A stretch of DNA of 64,000 nucleotides from Cladocopium goreaui (Eukaryota > Sar > Dinophyceae > Suessiales > Symbiodiniaceae). The position numbers and the translations under genes were made by a program. Positions within the stretch are counted from its first letter, which is position 1; every line of letters starts with the position of its first letter. The notes under the pieces were generated by a model. The model did not search any database and had not been told where the DNA came from. It saw only the letters and a program-made list of their open reading frames with translations. The stretch lies in the NCBI GenBank assembly GCA_947184155.2, contig CAMXCT020000264.1, forward strand, positions 194,501-258,500. The letters are read 5' to 3'. Positions 19,619 through 30,600 of this stretch are shown here, piece after piece.

Positions 19619-19879
19619 AGCTTATGCTGGCTTCCATGTCATCCAGTTGCTTACAGATGGCTCCGATCTTGCTGTTTAGCGACCCGACGGCTTTCCCTAA
19701 ATTCTCTCCGTGGGACTTATGTGCTGCTGGTAATCTAGGGAGCATGGAATCCAACGTCATGGCCGGGCGAGCACTGTTTGGGTGTCTGCAACTGCCAGAT
19801 GGTCAGCGACGATGCACCATATTCCTAGTTCATGAGAAAGTTTCGCATACTGGGCCCTTCACCCTTCAAACAGCGCAAC
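19619..19879. other. End region of copia-like element B
   Basis: No conserved feature found between the last plausible copia B frame and the G-rich array. A terminal repeat of the element was looked for and not seen. Confidence 0.4.
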
Positions 19880-20070
19880 CTTAAGGGGGGGCTTAAGGGG
19901 TACCTTAAGGGGTGGCTTAAGGGGGGTGCAAGGTACCCTTGGTGGAAGGGGGCTTAAGGGGGTGCTTGAAGGGGTACCTTAAGGGGGGGCTTAAGGGGGG
20001 CTTAAGGGGGGGCTTAAGGGGGGGCTTAAGGGGGATCTTAAGGGGCGGCTTAAGGGGGATCTTAAGGGGG
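19880..20070. repeat. G-rich CTTAAGGGGG tandem repeat
   Basis: Irregular copies of GGCTTAAGGGGGGG and GATCTTAAGGGG units on the plus strand with many runs of five or more G. Potential G-quadruplex DNA. Similar in design, though not in exact unit, to the array at 8459-8607. Confidence 0.9.
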
Positions 20071-20468
20071 GTGAGGTAGCTTTCCCTCTATTAGGGGAGC
20101 CCTGGAAACTAGTTTACAACACCTGTGTCAAGCAGTGAGCGGCGGACACTTTTCTATGCTGCGGAATTGCTGCTAGTCTTGAGCCATGCGGAGCGCGCAT
20201 GAAAGATATGAATTAAGTGTACATGTCAACATGCATGAAAGCATTGTGTAGACACGTAAAACAAAATAAATCACAAACAGACACAAATTTTCTTCGTGTC
20301 GGAACATGCAAGTCTGTTTCACAGGTAGCGCTCAGCCTGTGATCTGCTGTGAGACAGTCCGAAGACAAAAACAAAACTGTACAAAAAGCTACTCTCCGCT
20401 GTTGGAAAGCGGTGTTCTCGGCTGTTGGCAAGCGACCGCAAATGCGGAACATTGCAATTTTTTTGGGG
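20071..20468. other. Spacer before the five-gene unit
   Basis: No convincing coding frame or repeat seen. It contains the sequence immediately downstream of the ORF5 stop, so it should hold the 3' end of that transcript. Confidence 0.4.
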
Positions 20469-21298
20469 CTACAAGCCCATAGTGAAATAGTAACCGTATA
20501 AACTCAGTTCGTTCCTCCTTCGGATTTCACCGGTCTGATGAAAGAAAATAGACTGATCCGGTGTTTGCGGAATCATGTCAAGCCACGATCCGTCGTATTT
20601 CTGGACCCAACGCTGTCTGGGTACTTGGTACCCCGGGACGTATTCTACATTAGTGGTATTGGGATTCACTCTATAGTACGACGGCTGATCATAGTTGTAA
20701 CCGTAATTACGGTACCCGGAAGAGCTGGAAGCTGTTCCTTGGTCAAGCCATTGCGAACCCGACATGCGGGATGGAGGCGCAGGAGGCTCAGGCACGTTGA
20801 TTGGCCTTTTTCTGGTTGTTTGCCTCTGTTCGGCCTGCTGCGATCTCTCTCTCCACGGCGGTGGAATCTTCGGTGGACCTGGTGGATCAGGTGGCGTTCT
20901 TGGCTGCTGTGAACCTAATGTTCGTCCGGGAGCCGGAACTGGAGGAGCCTTTACAGGCGGCCGAGCACTAGAGGAAGATCCTGATGACGTCGGTGCTGAT
21001 GATTCTTTTAAGGACCTCGGTGCTGCTTTATATTGCACTGGTTTAGCTTTCTCTGCTGGACCTCGCACAGGTGCCGGAGGCGGTGCTGGTGGTTCAGTTT
21101 TGGGTCGATAGGTTCTGGTCCTGCTGACCGATCGACTTCGAGTGCGTCCAACATTTCGGTGTGAATCAGTCCGCAAAGGCGGAACACTGTCTCTCCTTTC
21201 TTCTCGTTTTTCGAGATATCCTTGAGTTTTCTGCGGGGCTTTTTTCCGTCCGACGCCTTCGTGGCTTCTGCCAGGTCGTTCAACATGTTTAAGAGCAT
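20469..21298 (-). CDS. Unit 1 ORF5: Pro/Arg-rich protein, probable -1 frameshift
   Basis: Last gene of the block. ATG at 21298 (MLLNMLNDLAEATKASDGKK) is conserved in unit 2 (MIGHMLNDLAKA). In the start frame the protein ends at 21008 after 96 residues. At 21245-21239 the sequence is A AAA AAG in that frame, a classic -1 slippery heptamer. Shifting there gives a frame open to 20469: a short charged linker, an Arg/Ser-rich segment (NVGRTRSRSVSRTRTYRP), a long proline-rich region (PPAPPPAPVRGP, PPDPPGPPKIPPPW), and a Tyr/Asn/Gln-rich C-terminus (YRNYGYNYDQPSYY, VQKYDGSWLDMIP). This looks disordered and possibly RNA-binding. A homopolymer indel would give the same picture. I recognise no family. 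Confidence 0.55.
21239..21245 (-). promoter_or_regulatory. Candidate -1 frameshift slippery site A AAA AAG
   Basis: Zero-frame codons are GGA AAA AAG. Slippage by one base gives AAA AAA GCC and enters the long Pro/Arg-rich frame. No downstream pseudoknot was worked out. Confidence 0.4.
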
Positions 21299-21545
21299 GT
21301 TGCAGTTGGGATTAATTGATTAATTAAGTCACGCAAAGGCCGTTGCTGTAGTGGCCGCAAAAGTAAACTGGTGGAGGACCGATACATAGTCCTATGCACA
21401 GTCACGCTCATCCAGGAAACAAAACAAAACACCAAAAACCAAAGAAACAAAAACCAAACAAAAAACACCAAACACAAAAAGAACACAAACACACAAAACC
21501 AAAAACAAACAACCAAAAACAACACACACACACCACAGAGCAGTG
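21299..21545. repeat. Module plus strand-asymmetric A/C-rich tract, unit 1
   Basis: Upstream of ORF5 on its strand. It includes CGCAAAGGCCG, GGAGGACCGATACATAGTCC (~21371) and ~120 bases nearly free of T and G on the plus strand (21417-21535), so T/G-rich in the transcription direction. Unit 2 has the same arrangement at 33340-33535. A pyrimidine-rich run upstream of a gene start could act as a trans-splice acceptor region, but this is inference. Confidence 0.6.
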
Positions 21546-22228
21546 ACGTGACAAGTACCAGTTTATGGGTGAAAAAGATCGATTAAAGCAAGAGGTGATA
21601 GCTTAGTATCATCTCGGTGCATGCATAATGACATCTTGTGTGCCATGATGACGCAGGCCCTCAACAAAAAACAAAAAGCAAGAAACGCCACAAAAACACC
21701 AGGGGCCAATTCAGAGGGTGTGGGAAGCAACACAGCTCAATGCAGAAACCAGGGATCCCCCCAGCCAGGATCCCCGAGATCACAAAGAGCAGCCTTCACG
21801 GCATGACCTTCACCCTGATACTTTGAAGCAAACACCGACAAAGCCGGGTCGCAACGAAAGTGGTGAGAAGAACTACCGCAGTGAAACTGGAGAGTGAAAC
21901 ATGGTCTAAAGTGAAAATGACAGCAAGACTACGGCACTCAGGGCACACTCAGAGTCCGCTCAGTAGTGCTTTTCCAATCATCATACTCGCAAGGGTTATC
22001 CATGTGCATTGCCACGAGTGCTGAAAGGCACTGTGCCTGAGGTGGTTCACTTGAATAACGACCAAAGTGAGAGGGCGGTGAGAGATAACCTACAAGGACA
22101 TCTCTCATAGCTCAATCATTGCGGTGTGGAGTGAATTTCAGTGCACCATTACTCTTGCCAATAGTCCGCTCAGTTGTCCTTTTTCTAGCATCAGCATCAA
22201 AATTGCGGTTGCGGTAAGCACCACTGTG
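21546..22228. other. Conserved spacer between ORF4 and ORF5, unit 1
   Basis: Non-coding, but clearly alignable with 33537-34007 of unit 2 (for example GGGTGAAAAAGATC, TAGCTTAGTATCATCTCGG, GGATCCCCCCAGCCAGGATC, AAGCAAACACCGACAAAGCC). Unit 1 is about 200 bp longer, mainly around 21980-22190, which contains a second copy of a short piece (AGTCCGCTCAGT at ~21955 and ~22165). Confidence 0.6.
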
Positions 22229-22630
22229 CTAGTGCTCTTGCAAGTAGTCTTCATGGTATGGGAGATTGTGCTCGTCATCAGTGCGTGGTGATATCTGTGC
22301 ATTGAGTTCTTCCGATGACGTGCTGGCTCCTTTGGCTGTATGATCAAGAAGCAGTATGGCTTTCTGCGCTTGGGATACTTCGTAACTGGCAGATATTGTG
22401 CAACTATCCAATATACAGCCAATCTGGTGGAGTTGGCGTATGGCCGCTTCAAGGTCAGTGACCCTCTGGGATGGGATGTTTTGTATGCCTTGAAGCTTCT
22501 GGCATGCCTTCTCCAGAAGTTTGGTGGCATCATCGACTTCACTGGTAGTGACCTGGCATAGGGTCAGTTGAGTAATGGACTTTGCAAGGCGATGTACAGC
22601 AGCATCTTTCATAGGAGTCGGTCGTTCCAT
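22229..22630 (-). CDS. Unit 1 ORF4: small helical protein
   Basis: 133 residues from ATG 22630 (MERPTPMKDAAVHRLAKSI). Heptad-like hydrophobic spacing (SEVDDATKLLEKACQKLQGI, VTDLEAAIRQLHQIGCIL) predicts a helical bundle or coiled coil. The C-terminus is polar and acidic. The copy in unit 2 (34008-34409) is open over the same length and very similar, so the reading frame is supported by conservation. A diverged relative may lie at 46137-46406. No known family recognised. A role as an adaptor for the ORF2/ORF3 proteins would be guesswork. Confidence 0.65.
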   Translation of the reverse strand: MERPTPMKDAAVHRLAKSITQLTLCQVTTSEVDDATKLLEKACQKLQGIQNIPSQRVTDLEAAIRQLHQIGCILDSCTISASYEVSQAQKAILLLDHTAKGASTSSEELNAQISPRTDDEHNLPYHEDYLQEH

Positions 22631-23066
22631 ACCTCTAGGCGAAGCTGTACTCAGGGTCTTCAGTAGACGTAGAGCCGCTGGGCGTCCAGTTCATCACTCA
22701 CAGTGTTGCAACCTTTGTTGAGGAAAGGCATGGGGAAGTGTGGTGAAAGTCATTTGGCCGGTCCATGTGTTGGTTGAACGAAGGTCAAACGGCGACGGGC
22801 ACCATGGCTAGATGTACCTTGACATCGCGCTACACTACCAAACAACAAGTTAGGTTAAACAAAACAAACAAACTCCCGTAAAAAGGTTATTATAACCACC
22901 CCCCACCGCCTCCCTTTCCATACTGACCCAGGCATGCTCACTACAATAGTAGCTACAGTGGATAGTGGTCAACCATGGGTACCCCATGGTGACGGAACTT
23001 CAGAACTACGGTCTTAGAAGGCTAATATCATGCCAACCGTGGGTACCCCACGTTAGCTCTAGTAGC
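22631..23066. promoter_or_regulatory. ORF3-ORF4 spacer with GGTACC-centred palindromes, unit 1
   Basis: Contains CCATGGGTACCCCATGG (22973-22989) and a second CCGTGGGTACCCCACG-type inverted repeat (23037-23052), about 60 bp apart, upstream of ORF4 and just after the ORF3 stop. Unit 2 keeps the first at 34757-34776 with one mismatch and a degraded second copy near 34830. Also present is a conserved AACCACCCCCCACCGCCTCC tract. Function unknown; hairpin-forming RNA or DNA is possible. Confidence 0.5.
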
Positions 23067-24638
23067 TTACTGAAACTGCACGGACTGACCGGTGTAGGAT
23101 TCATCACGGCTACCGGAGCTACTGAATGCGGCATTTGCAGGGGGCGGGTCACTGGTTTCGGCTGGTTTCATCATTTGGGCAATTAGTGGATGGCTTTGTT
23201 TTTCGCGCAGGATTCTAGTCATTTCCTGAGTGAAGGCTGCAGGGTCATCAACTAGTGCTTTCGCTTCCGCTAGTGGCCTGTCAAGGACAATGGCGATGAG
23301 CATTTCGCCACCATCTTTCTGGATGAGGGTTGGTCGGCCGGCTTGCACCTCTGCGAGGATTGCCACCGCTTTGTTTTCACACAAAGTGCGTTCCCATTCC
23401 TCTAGGGCTCTTTGAGCTAGGGTGTCAGTTTGTGGTGGGGCCTTGAGAGCTGCTGATGTCCCTAACGCACGTAGGAAGGGGCTGTCAGGTGGCGTGGGAG
23501 ATGGGAGATGCTGAATAGCCGCTACTGCACGCAAAACGTCATTTGTTCTGATTTCATACGAAGGGGACGTTTTCTTGCCTATGGCAGGCTCGGAATCAGC
23601 CCATAGTTGCTGCAGTGTGTAGCCTGGTTTCGGCTCCATGTACCGTCTGTTCCAGACTGCATGGTGAGACCATTGAGGTGCGTCATGGTTGATTTCAACT
23701 GAGTCTCTTTTCATGTCATATTCTTTGAGCATGTCGTCTAATTCTTGCAGGCTCGCGGCTCGATGAATGCAACATTGCCTGACAGCTCCATCAATGTGCA
23801 GCGGCCATCCTACGGGCATGTGGGAGTCTTCCAGGAGTCCATCACCATTTTGCTCTATGATTGTGCCTAGCATAGGGACATCAATGGTTGCCTTGAGGCT
23901 AACCTGTGCACGTTTGCACTTCCACGTGTCAGGTGCTAAAAGGCCTCTGGCAGCCAACAGTTCAAGTGATGGGAACTCTGGTTGGTCATTCGTCGGCAGC
24001 ACCTCTTCCTTAATCACTAACTTCAGCCCGTGCAGTGGCTGGGGCTGCTGCCCTTGAGGGTCTTGGTTGGGTTGGGGTGTGGTGTCCTTGGGTGCTGTGT
24101 CTTCAAACCAGGTGGGGCGGACCGACTGGACGCCTATGGGACTGGCGGAATTTGCGGTTTTGATGCTTTCTCTGCGCAGGCTGTGGTAGACTGGTGGGAT
24201 CATCCATGCCGGCACGAAAACTGTGATAAACTGCACGTTCCAGATGACCTGCAGATTCTGTGGCTTGACTTCGGGCGTGATGCATCTTACCTGACCATCG
24301 ATTACTCTGGTGTATGATTCGGAGCGGTCGAAAGATGCTGTGACTTTCAAGCCTAGGTACAGCTCTCTAAACCAGTATTCCTTGAGCAACATAAAGGAAA
24401 GATGAGGTGCCCTCACTTCCAATACGTGCGATGCTGGCATTAGAAGGGTGACCAACCATTCAGCTAAGAATTCAATCAATTTAACTTCGAGCTTGGGGAG
24501 GATGGTCTGGACCGCTCGGAGCGCAGCCGCAATATCTGGGACATGCGTGGGTGAGGGCAGTCCGACTGTTCGCCTGGCGTATTCATCGGCAAAGTAGAGT
24601 CTGCACAACTTTGAGACCCACTGGCTCGGTTTCTCCAT
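23067..24638 (-). CDS. Unit 1 ORF3: conserved unknown protein (523 aa)
   Basis: I chose ATG 24638 (MEKPSQWVSKLCRLYFADEY) because unit 2 has the same start. The frame is open 12 codons further upstream (ATG 24674), but that stretch overlaps the end of ORF2 and exists only because of a deletion. Features: an N-terminal helical region (~1-75), a conserved block around YWFRELYLGLKVTASF and FITVFVPAWMIPPVYHSLR (~90-165), a polar linker, a second block around LKLVIKEEVLP to WPLHIDGAVRQCC (~200-300), and a C-terminal alpha-rich part with PLAEAKALVDDPAAFTQEMT. Intact here, frameshifted in unit 2, and recognisable in diverged form at 49880-51334. No known family recognised. Confidence 0.7.
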   Translation of the reverse strand: MEKPSQWVSKLCRLYFADEYARRTVGLPSPTHVPDIAAALRAVQTILPKLEVKLIEFLAEWLVTLLMPASHVLEVRAPHLSFMLLKEYWFRELYLGLKVTASFDRSESYTRVIDGQVRCITPEVKPQNLQVIWNVQFITVFVPAWMIPPVYHSLRRESIKTANSASPIGVQSVRPTWFEDTAPKDTTPQPNQDPQGQQPQPLHGLKLVIKEEVLPTNDQPEFPSLELLAARGLLAPDTWKCKRAQVSLKATIDVPMLGTIIEQNGDGLLEDSHMPVGWPLHIDGAVRQCCIHRAASLQELDDMLKEYDMKRDSVEINHDAPQWSHHAVWNRRYMEPKPGYTLQQLWADSEPAIGKKTSPSYEIRTNDVLRAVAAIQHLPSPTPPDSPFLRALGTSAALKAPPQTDTLAQRALEEWERTLCENKAVAILAEVQAGRPTLIQKDGGEMLIAIVLDRPLAEAKALVDDPAAFTQEMTRILREKQSHPLIAQMMKPAETSDPPPANAAFSSSGSRDESYTGQSVQFQ

Positions 24639-27600
24639 GTCAGGGGCCATGGGTCTGGAAGCGTGGACAGGCAATGCAGTAATTCTGAAGTCAGGTCTGA
24701 GGAGATGACTGGGAGGGCTTCACCTTGCGGGCGATAATCGACTGCTGGCCCTACTGCGCCCTTGCTTTTTTGTGTATGGGTGCGGGCTGCCATATGCACT
24801 GCTTGGATGGTGGACTCATATTGGTTGACCATCGCCCGCAAATACTTGCACGCGCGGATGGCTGCTCTTCTTGTGTTTGGCCCGTCTTCGGGCTGATTCT
24901 TGGCAGCTGTTGCCAGGATATCTCTCGCTTCTTCTTCCGGCGACCGGATAGGTTCTGTGCCAGGTGTCGGAGCATTCTGGGCGATATCTAGAACTGGCGC
25001 CTCTCTCGCGCGTGGCAGGTGGTCAGGGATTGGCAACGTAGGGTGTACACGCCATCCATCAAAGAAATACATACCTGGCAGAGAGAGGATTTCCTGCTCT
25101 GGGCCGGTCTGTGCTACAACTTGCCCGGTGCGCGCTTTGTACAGTCCTGAAGGCAGGCACACGTATGTGGGAAAGGGTGTGCGATCAGCCGCGTAGGCAT
25201 ACAGGACAACTTCGGAAAAGGGAAGATGCTGAACGGGGATCCATTTGTGTTGTTTGGCTAGGCCTGTTTTGACTTCCTGAAGGCGGTCTCTGTTCAGCCA
25301 GCGAAGGTCTGACCCTCGAACCAATATGAGGCGGTATCTCGCTCGCTTCACTTCGTTAGCTTGCTGATCGTGGTATTGATTGGCAATTGCAAGGGGAGGG
25401 AAATCCCATGCTGGCGCGGAATTCAGTGACCACCTGCTTAGCTGTGCAAGATTCTCTTGTTCCGGGTCAGCATTGAAGTCAGGCCAGCCCCATGTCGTCT
25501 CTCCTCTGCGAAGGCCCCGGATGCCATATGCTATGGTCGCGACCACCTGTGCCATGCCCATGAGCCCCATCATGTCTAACGGGGAGACAAGCAGGGTCAG
25601 CGATTTGGACCGGGTAAGTCCCACAGTGATTCGGCCGAGGCAGTCTTCCGTGTCTTCCGTAGGTGACCCATTGGAGTAGTATTTGGTGTTCAGGAATCCG
25701 ATACTTGGCTGAGCTACAATTGATACCTGTGCTGTTCCTCCTGCTGAGTTGGCTATTGTTTCGACGCGTAGAGTGCGGGCGTAGTCCTTCTTGAGCACAG
25801 AACGGTTCAAGTTGTTTTTGTGGTCTGTTGCCGTGGTCATTACGAAAAGCCCATCTGCAAATCCAGCATTTTTGGGGAAGGGGTAGAGTACCTCTGAGAC
25901 GAGCGTTTCTAAGTCTGTTGCTACTAGGCCGTTGATTCTGGCATTAGTGTCCCAAAGGACGAATTGAAACCCCGGGGGTCGGTCTGGAAGGCCTCCGGAG
26001 GCGAAACTTCCCAGCTCCCACATTTCATTGATGAATCTGCAGAGGTCGGGGTACCGAACTGCCACTACTGAGTGGTATGTCACAGGACTGACTCTTGAAC
26101 TGGAGGGGAGCATCAACCCCCAGGCATGAATGTCGCTTACTCCGGCGGTCTGGGAGTTTAAGACTGCTTGGATGTCGCCAGCCATAGGTAGGAGGGTAGC
26201 TGCATGCTGCAAGGTCCAGGCAAGGCGTACCAGTGATCGTGGGAAGTTGACCGTTGTGCCTTCCAGCAGTTCTGCATCCACAAAAGTGGAGGAGTGTCGT
26301 TGCACATGTGGCTGGGCGGCGTCAAATTGGGTTCGCAAACCTGGGAGAACGGTGTTGGCTACTCTGAGGTCTTCCGTATCTTGTGGCGAAAGTTGGCTTG
26401 TCCATAGCTGACCTAACGTGTGCTGGCCTCGACGGAGTATTTGACTGAGAGTAGCCAGGCCTTCATTAGACGAACCGTCCAACAGCCGGATCATTGCATC
26501 TGCAAGGTTGGCTGGCATATAATAGTGCCGGTCACTTCGCAGCCCATGTTTTTTGGACAACAGGAGTTGTCGAGATCGTTTCGCATTGCGGGCTGCACGA
26601 TCAATGCCGCCGGGTGTTTGCTCCGAGTCTCCTGTCCACAGGACTAGGGGTTGCTGTTTCAGCAGGCTGATGACTGCAATTTCCCGGTCAGTACCATATT
26701 GCTGGCCTTCATCAATGACCATGAGGGAAAGCTCTTGCATAAAGCCACTCATTGTGGACCATTGCGTGGTGAGGTCTTGGGCTACAGTACCTCCTGCGGC
26801 TAAAATTAACTGGCACTTGCTCAGCATTTGCCTTCGTTCTCTTGGATGGATGTCGAATTTGGTGTGGGAGTAACTGCTCTTGTTCCGTTCTTGGTCCCCC
26901 ACCAACCTCCCTATGCGCCCAAACACCCCCGACGGGGGGTCGAGCCACAGGAGAAGGTCAGCAAAGGATCTAGTACCCGAGTTTTCTTTGCATACGAACA
27001 ATATTTTGAGACTGTCAGTGGCATCAATTTCAATTAAAGCCAGGATGAGGATTGCCATCGACTTTGACTTGCCTGGACCGAAGAGTCCTTGAATACACAG
27101 ATCTAACCTATTGGTGAGCAAAGCCATTGTCACTGCACAAAGCGTGCCCAAGACATGTCCATCTAGTTCAGCGGCGAAGGAGAGTGCAGTGGTGCGGGTC
27201 CATGGGTGGGGTTCACCTTCCACGTGACATGGAATCAGCACCAGGCGCAACAACTGACCGCACAAATGCAAGAAATGTGATCGTTTGTTACCATCCATTC
27301 CTTCGACTGCTGTTTGGACATTGTATATGCCTAATCCCAGGTGGTACCTGCACGGCGGAGTTTGTGCAACAGCGGTAACCTCTCTGGTGGGCTTGGTGCA
27401 TCCGAACATCCACATTGTGTGGAGGAAGAAAGTTCCAGGGAGCGGGCCTTTCTGCCCATGAACGGTAGCATCAAAGGGTTCCAGGCGCTGGCCAGAGGCA
27501 ACGTACCAGTCTTGGAGTGCTACAAGCTGTTCTTGTGCAAAAAAGTCAATGGCTGGCCCCGAGAGAAAAGCTACTTCGATGCTTCTGGGGTTGCACTGTC

Positions 27601-30600
27601 TGTATATGCGGGAGGCAGGCAGCTCATCCTTGCTTTTGGATGTGCGTGGTGTGATGGCAAGGACTAACCCGAACAGGATTTGAAGGTCTCTTCCGTCGTC
27701 AGCGGGAGCATCTGTGGTGCCTACCATTGCGACAAGTCTTCCTGTGCCTATAGGGCTAACTTTGTGGTGGTGAGCATCGCTCTCTAGGAGGCTGAAGACT
27801 TCAGTTTTGCCCAGGCTTGGATGTCGGAACGCAAAGGCATCTTGCCCACCTTTGACTTTCCAGTGACCAAATTCGCTGCCCTTGAAAAGGAATTCGAATG
27901 TAATTGGTTGCCATGGTTGACGGATAGGTCCAGCACTTTGCAACGTGAGTCCTGTCTCATTGTAGCCTTCGTTGGGGCTGAGCATGGGCAGATAGTAGTC
28001 TAGCATGTAGACAGCCATGGGCAGTTGCAGGGTGCCGAGGAAATGTTGAACCATGGTGGTATAGGTGAGCAATTTAGCCCTTGACGCAATGGTAACAGTT
28101 GCCAACGAGGCCAAATACTGGGTTGCTTCTTGCTCCGTTTGTACCGCTGAGTTGTGCACAGCAATGTGGGTGACTAGTGCCTGTGTTGTGGTCTCAGGCA
28201 GCTCGCACATAATGGCTAATTCGCGCAGGAGTCGTTTGGCTGCTTTTGGGAGCTCGAAGCTGCACCATGATATCAGGCGGAGGGGAGCCTGTGAGTAGAC
28301 CTCAAAGGGAAGCACTCCTGGGGTACCCTCTAATTGAGCCATGTCCGGTCGTCCCTCTGGAAGGGCAACTCGTGTCCAGTGCGAGTAGCTGTGTTGTGCA
28401 GTGCCTAGGTATGCTCTCCATCCTGTGATGTGTGTGATTGCAAAGCCCCGTTGCTTTAGCAGTTTGATGTCTTGGTTAGACGGGTTCCATACGCAAAGCC
28501 GGTCATCTGCATGGTGAATGAGGTGTACCTGTCGAAGCTGGGACAGGCCGTGTGCCGTCAGTAGCGATGGTGGCAGAGCAATGGCTGCTAGCACGGTTTT
28601 GCCTTCAATGTCTGGGAATTCCGAAAGGATGGTTTCCCATACCATTCCTGCATACGAGCCAGCGCTGTGGCCTCGAATGAAAAGAGAGCCTACCATGTAC
28701 CCTGTTAATCTGAGATAGTCAACTGGACGGATTTCAGGGGGCAGGCATACCCCGACCAATGGATGCGCAACTAGCAGTTTAGTAAAGAGTCGCAGGCCAT
28801 GCGTGTATCCTGGCCATGGCGGTTTCCTATGCGCTGGGGTAATGGGACAGAAGCGCAGCAATTTCATGGCTCGACTGATGATCTGCGCTTGCAATTGGTC
28901 AACGCCGGGCACTCCTAGGACACGGCACCAGGTGTGCACACCAATGGGAAACATGGCTATGCGCAGGAGCAAATATTCTTGTGTGTGGGCAGTTCCTGCA
29001 ATTGCGCCAGCCCTTGCATTCCAATCGTCCTGTTTGCTGAGGGATGGCCCATACACATGCGCTTCCTTTCTGCAAGCTAGCAGTACATCCCACTCTTCAT
29101 CGAGTTCCCCTCCACCCAACCCAGTGCACTGAACGTCCAGGGACCCTGGGTCAGCGTCATTGAGTTGCCAGGTGGTGTTGTCCATGACAATGATCTTCCA
29201 GTCAGTGTATTGAGGGTCTCCATGGCTAGCGAGAACTTCGTTGGTGGCCAATTCTGCGTTGCTAGGGTCAATTCCCAGTCGTTGTTGCAGTGCTTCGAGA
29301 AGAGGGCGAATTTGGGCAGTGGGCAGTTGGAGGCTAGCTTGCTGTCCGCAAAAGACACAGGCAGACTGGCAGGTCTTGGGCCAGGGTGTGTGGTCGTTGT
29401 TGCAGTTAGGGGCTTCCACTGGCGTCCAAAGGCTCTGAAGCAGCAACACCTGCGTCTTGGTAAGGCTGCGCTTTTGTGAGACGTGTGGCCTGGCTACTAT
29501 TCTACTTCCTCTGACGAAATCGCAGCCTGTGGGGTGTGTCCATAGCGGGGGTGCTTCATCAACTCCTATTAGTGAAACAGCAAGCGGTTGCAGCCCTTTG
29601 CTTTGCCACTGTTGGAGTTTGTGCCCTAGGCCTACTTTGCTCCCATGGAAGGCATGCACTATTGGTGGCAGGCTATACCCATTGTCTACCTCCTTGCTTT
29701 GAAACAATTTGTCCCCAGGGAGGCAGAGTATGGGGAAGTCGGCTGGGAAGACAGACATGGGGGAGAGTGCACCTTGCTCGAATATGGGGCGCGCCCAGGT
29801 GAGGAAGGGCGGGGTTCGCTCGACAAAGTCCGGTCGTAAGTAGCGACCATCTCCATGACGCGGCCATTCTCCTTGCTCCGGGATGGGGAATGCAATGGTT
29901 CCAGCCCATTCACCTAGCATTGCCCAGGCGTGTGTCCAGTCAAGCGGGGTTCTGGCTTTACATCCTAGTAAAGGGGTGAGAGCTAGTCCGCCTCTTATCG
30001 CCTCCGCGGGGTCTTCTGGCACAGCTGTAGTAGCTAGGAAACTGGCTCTGCTGGTATAGAGTGCGGTAACCCATTCGTCTGCTGATCTGCAATTGGCAGA
30101 ATGGGCTATTCGCCGTGCTTTAGGGGCGGGTGCATCGCTCGAGGATGAGCCTGGGGCAGCAGTCAGTGGCATGCATGCATCTGAGGTTGCCTGGTCCATG
30201 TCGACATCTGCTGTACAGGTCGGGACATGCCCTGTCACAATGATCAATCCGGCATTGAGCTCAGCTTTGGCTTCTGTAGTAAGGAGAACTGCCGGTGGGC
30301 ACTGGCTAGAACTGGCCATAGTATTGTATTGCATTGCTTCGGCTCTGATTGCCTTGTCCGTCATGAGGTTGACCAATTCAGCTATCTCAAATAGTGAGGT
30401 CGGCACGCAGTCAGAGTCTATCAGTGCAAAGTTTACAGTGGGAAACACTAGGCACAGCGCCTCCAGAGCTGCAGCACCAGCCCAGGTGTAGTGGACCTGA
30501 TGCAATCCTGTATCAGCGTTTATGGGAAAGTGGATAGCAGTTGTTTTCTCCCGGTGGGGGCCAGTAACTGTACATCTGCCTTTGATCCAGGGTGCAAAAT

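Noticed and set aside
24725-30491. Many plus-strand frames of 60-130 codons opposite ORF2
   Set aside because: They are antisense shadows of the giant reading frame; codon constraint in ORF2 keeps the opposite strand partly open.
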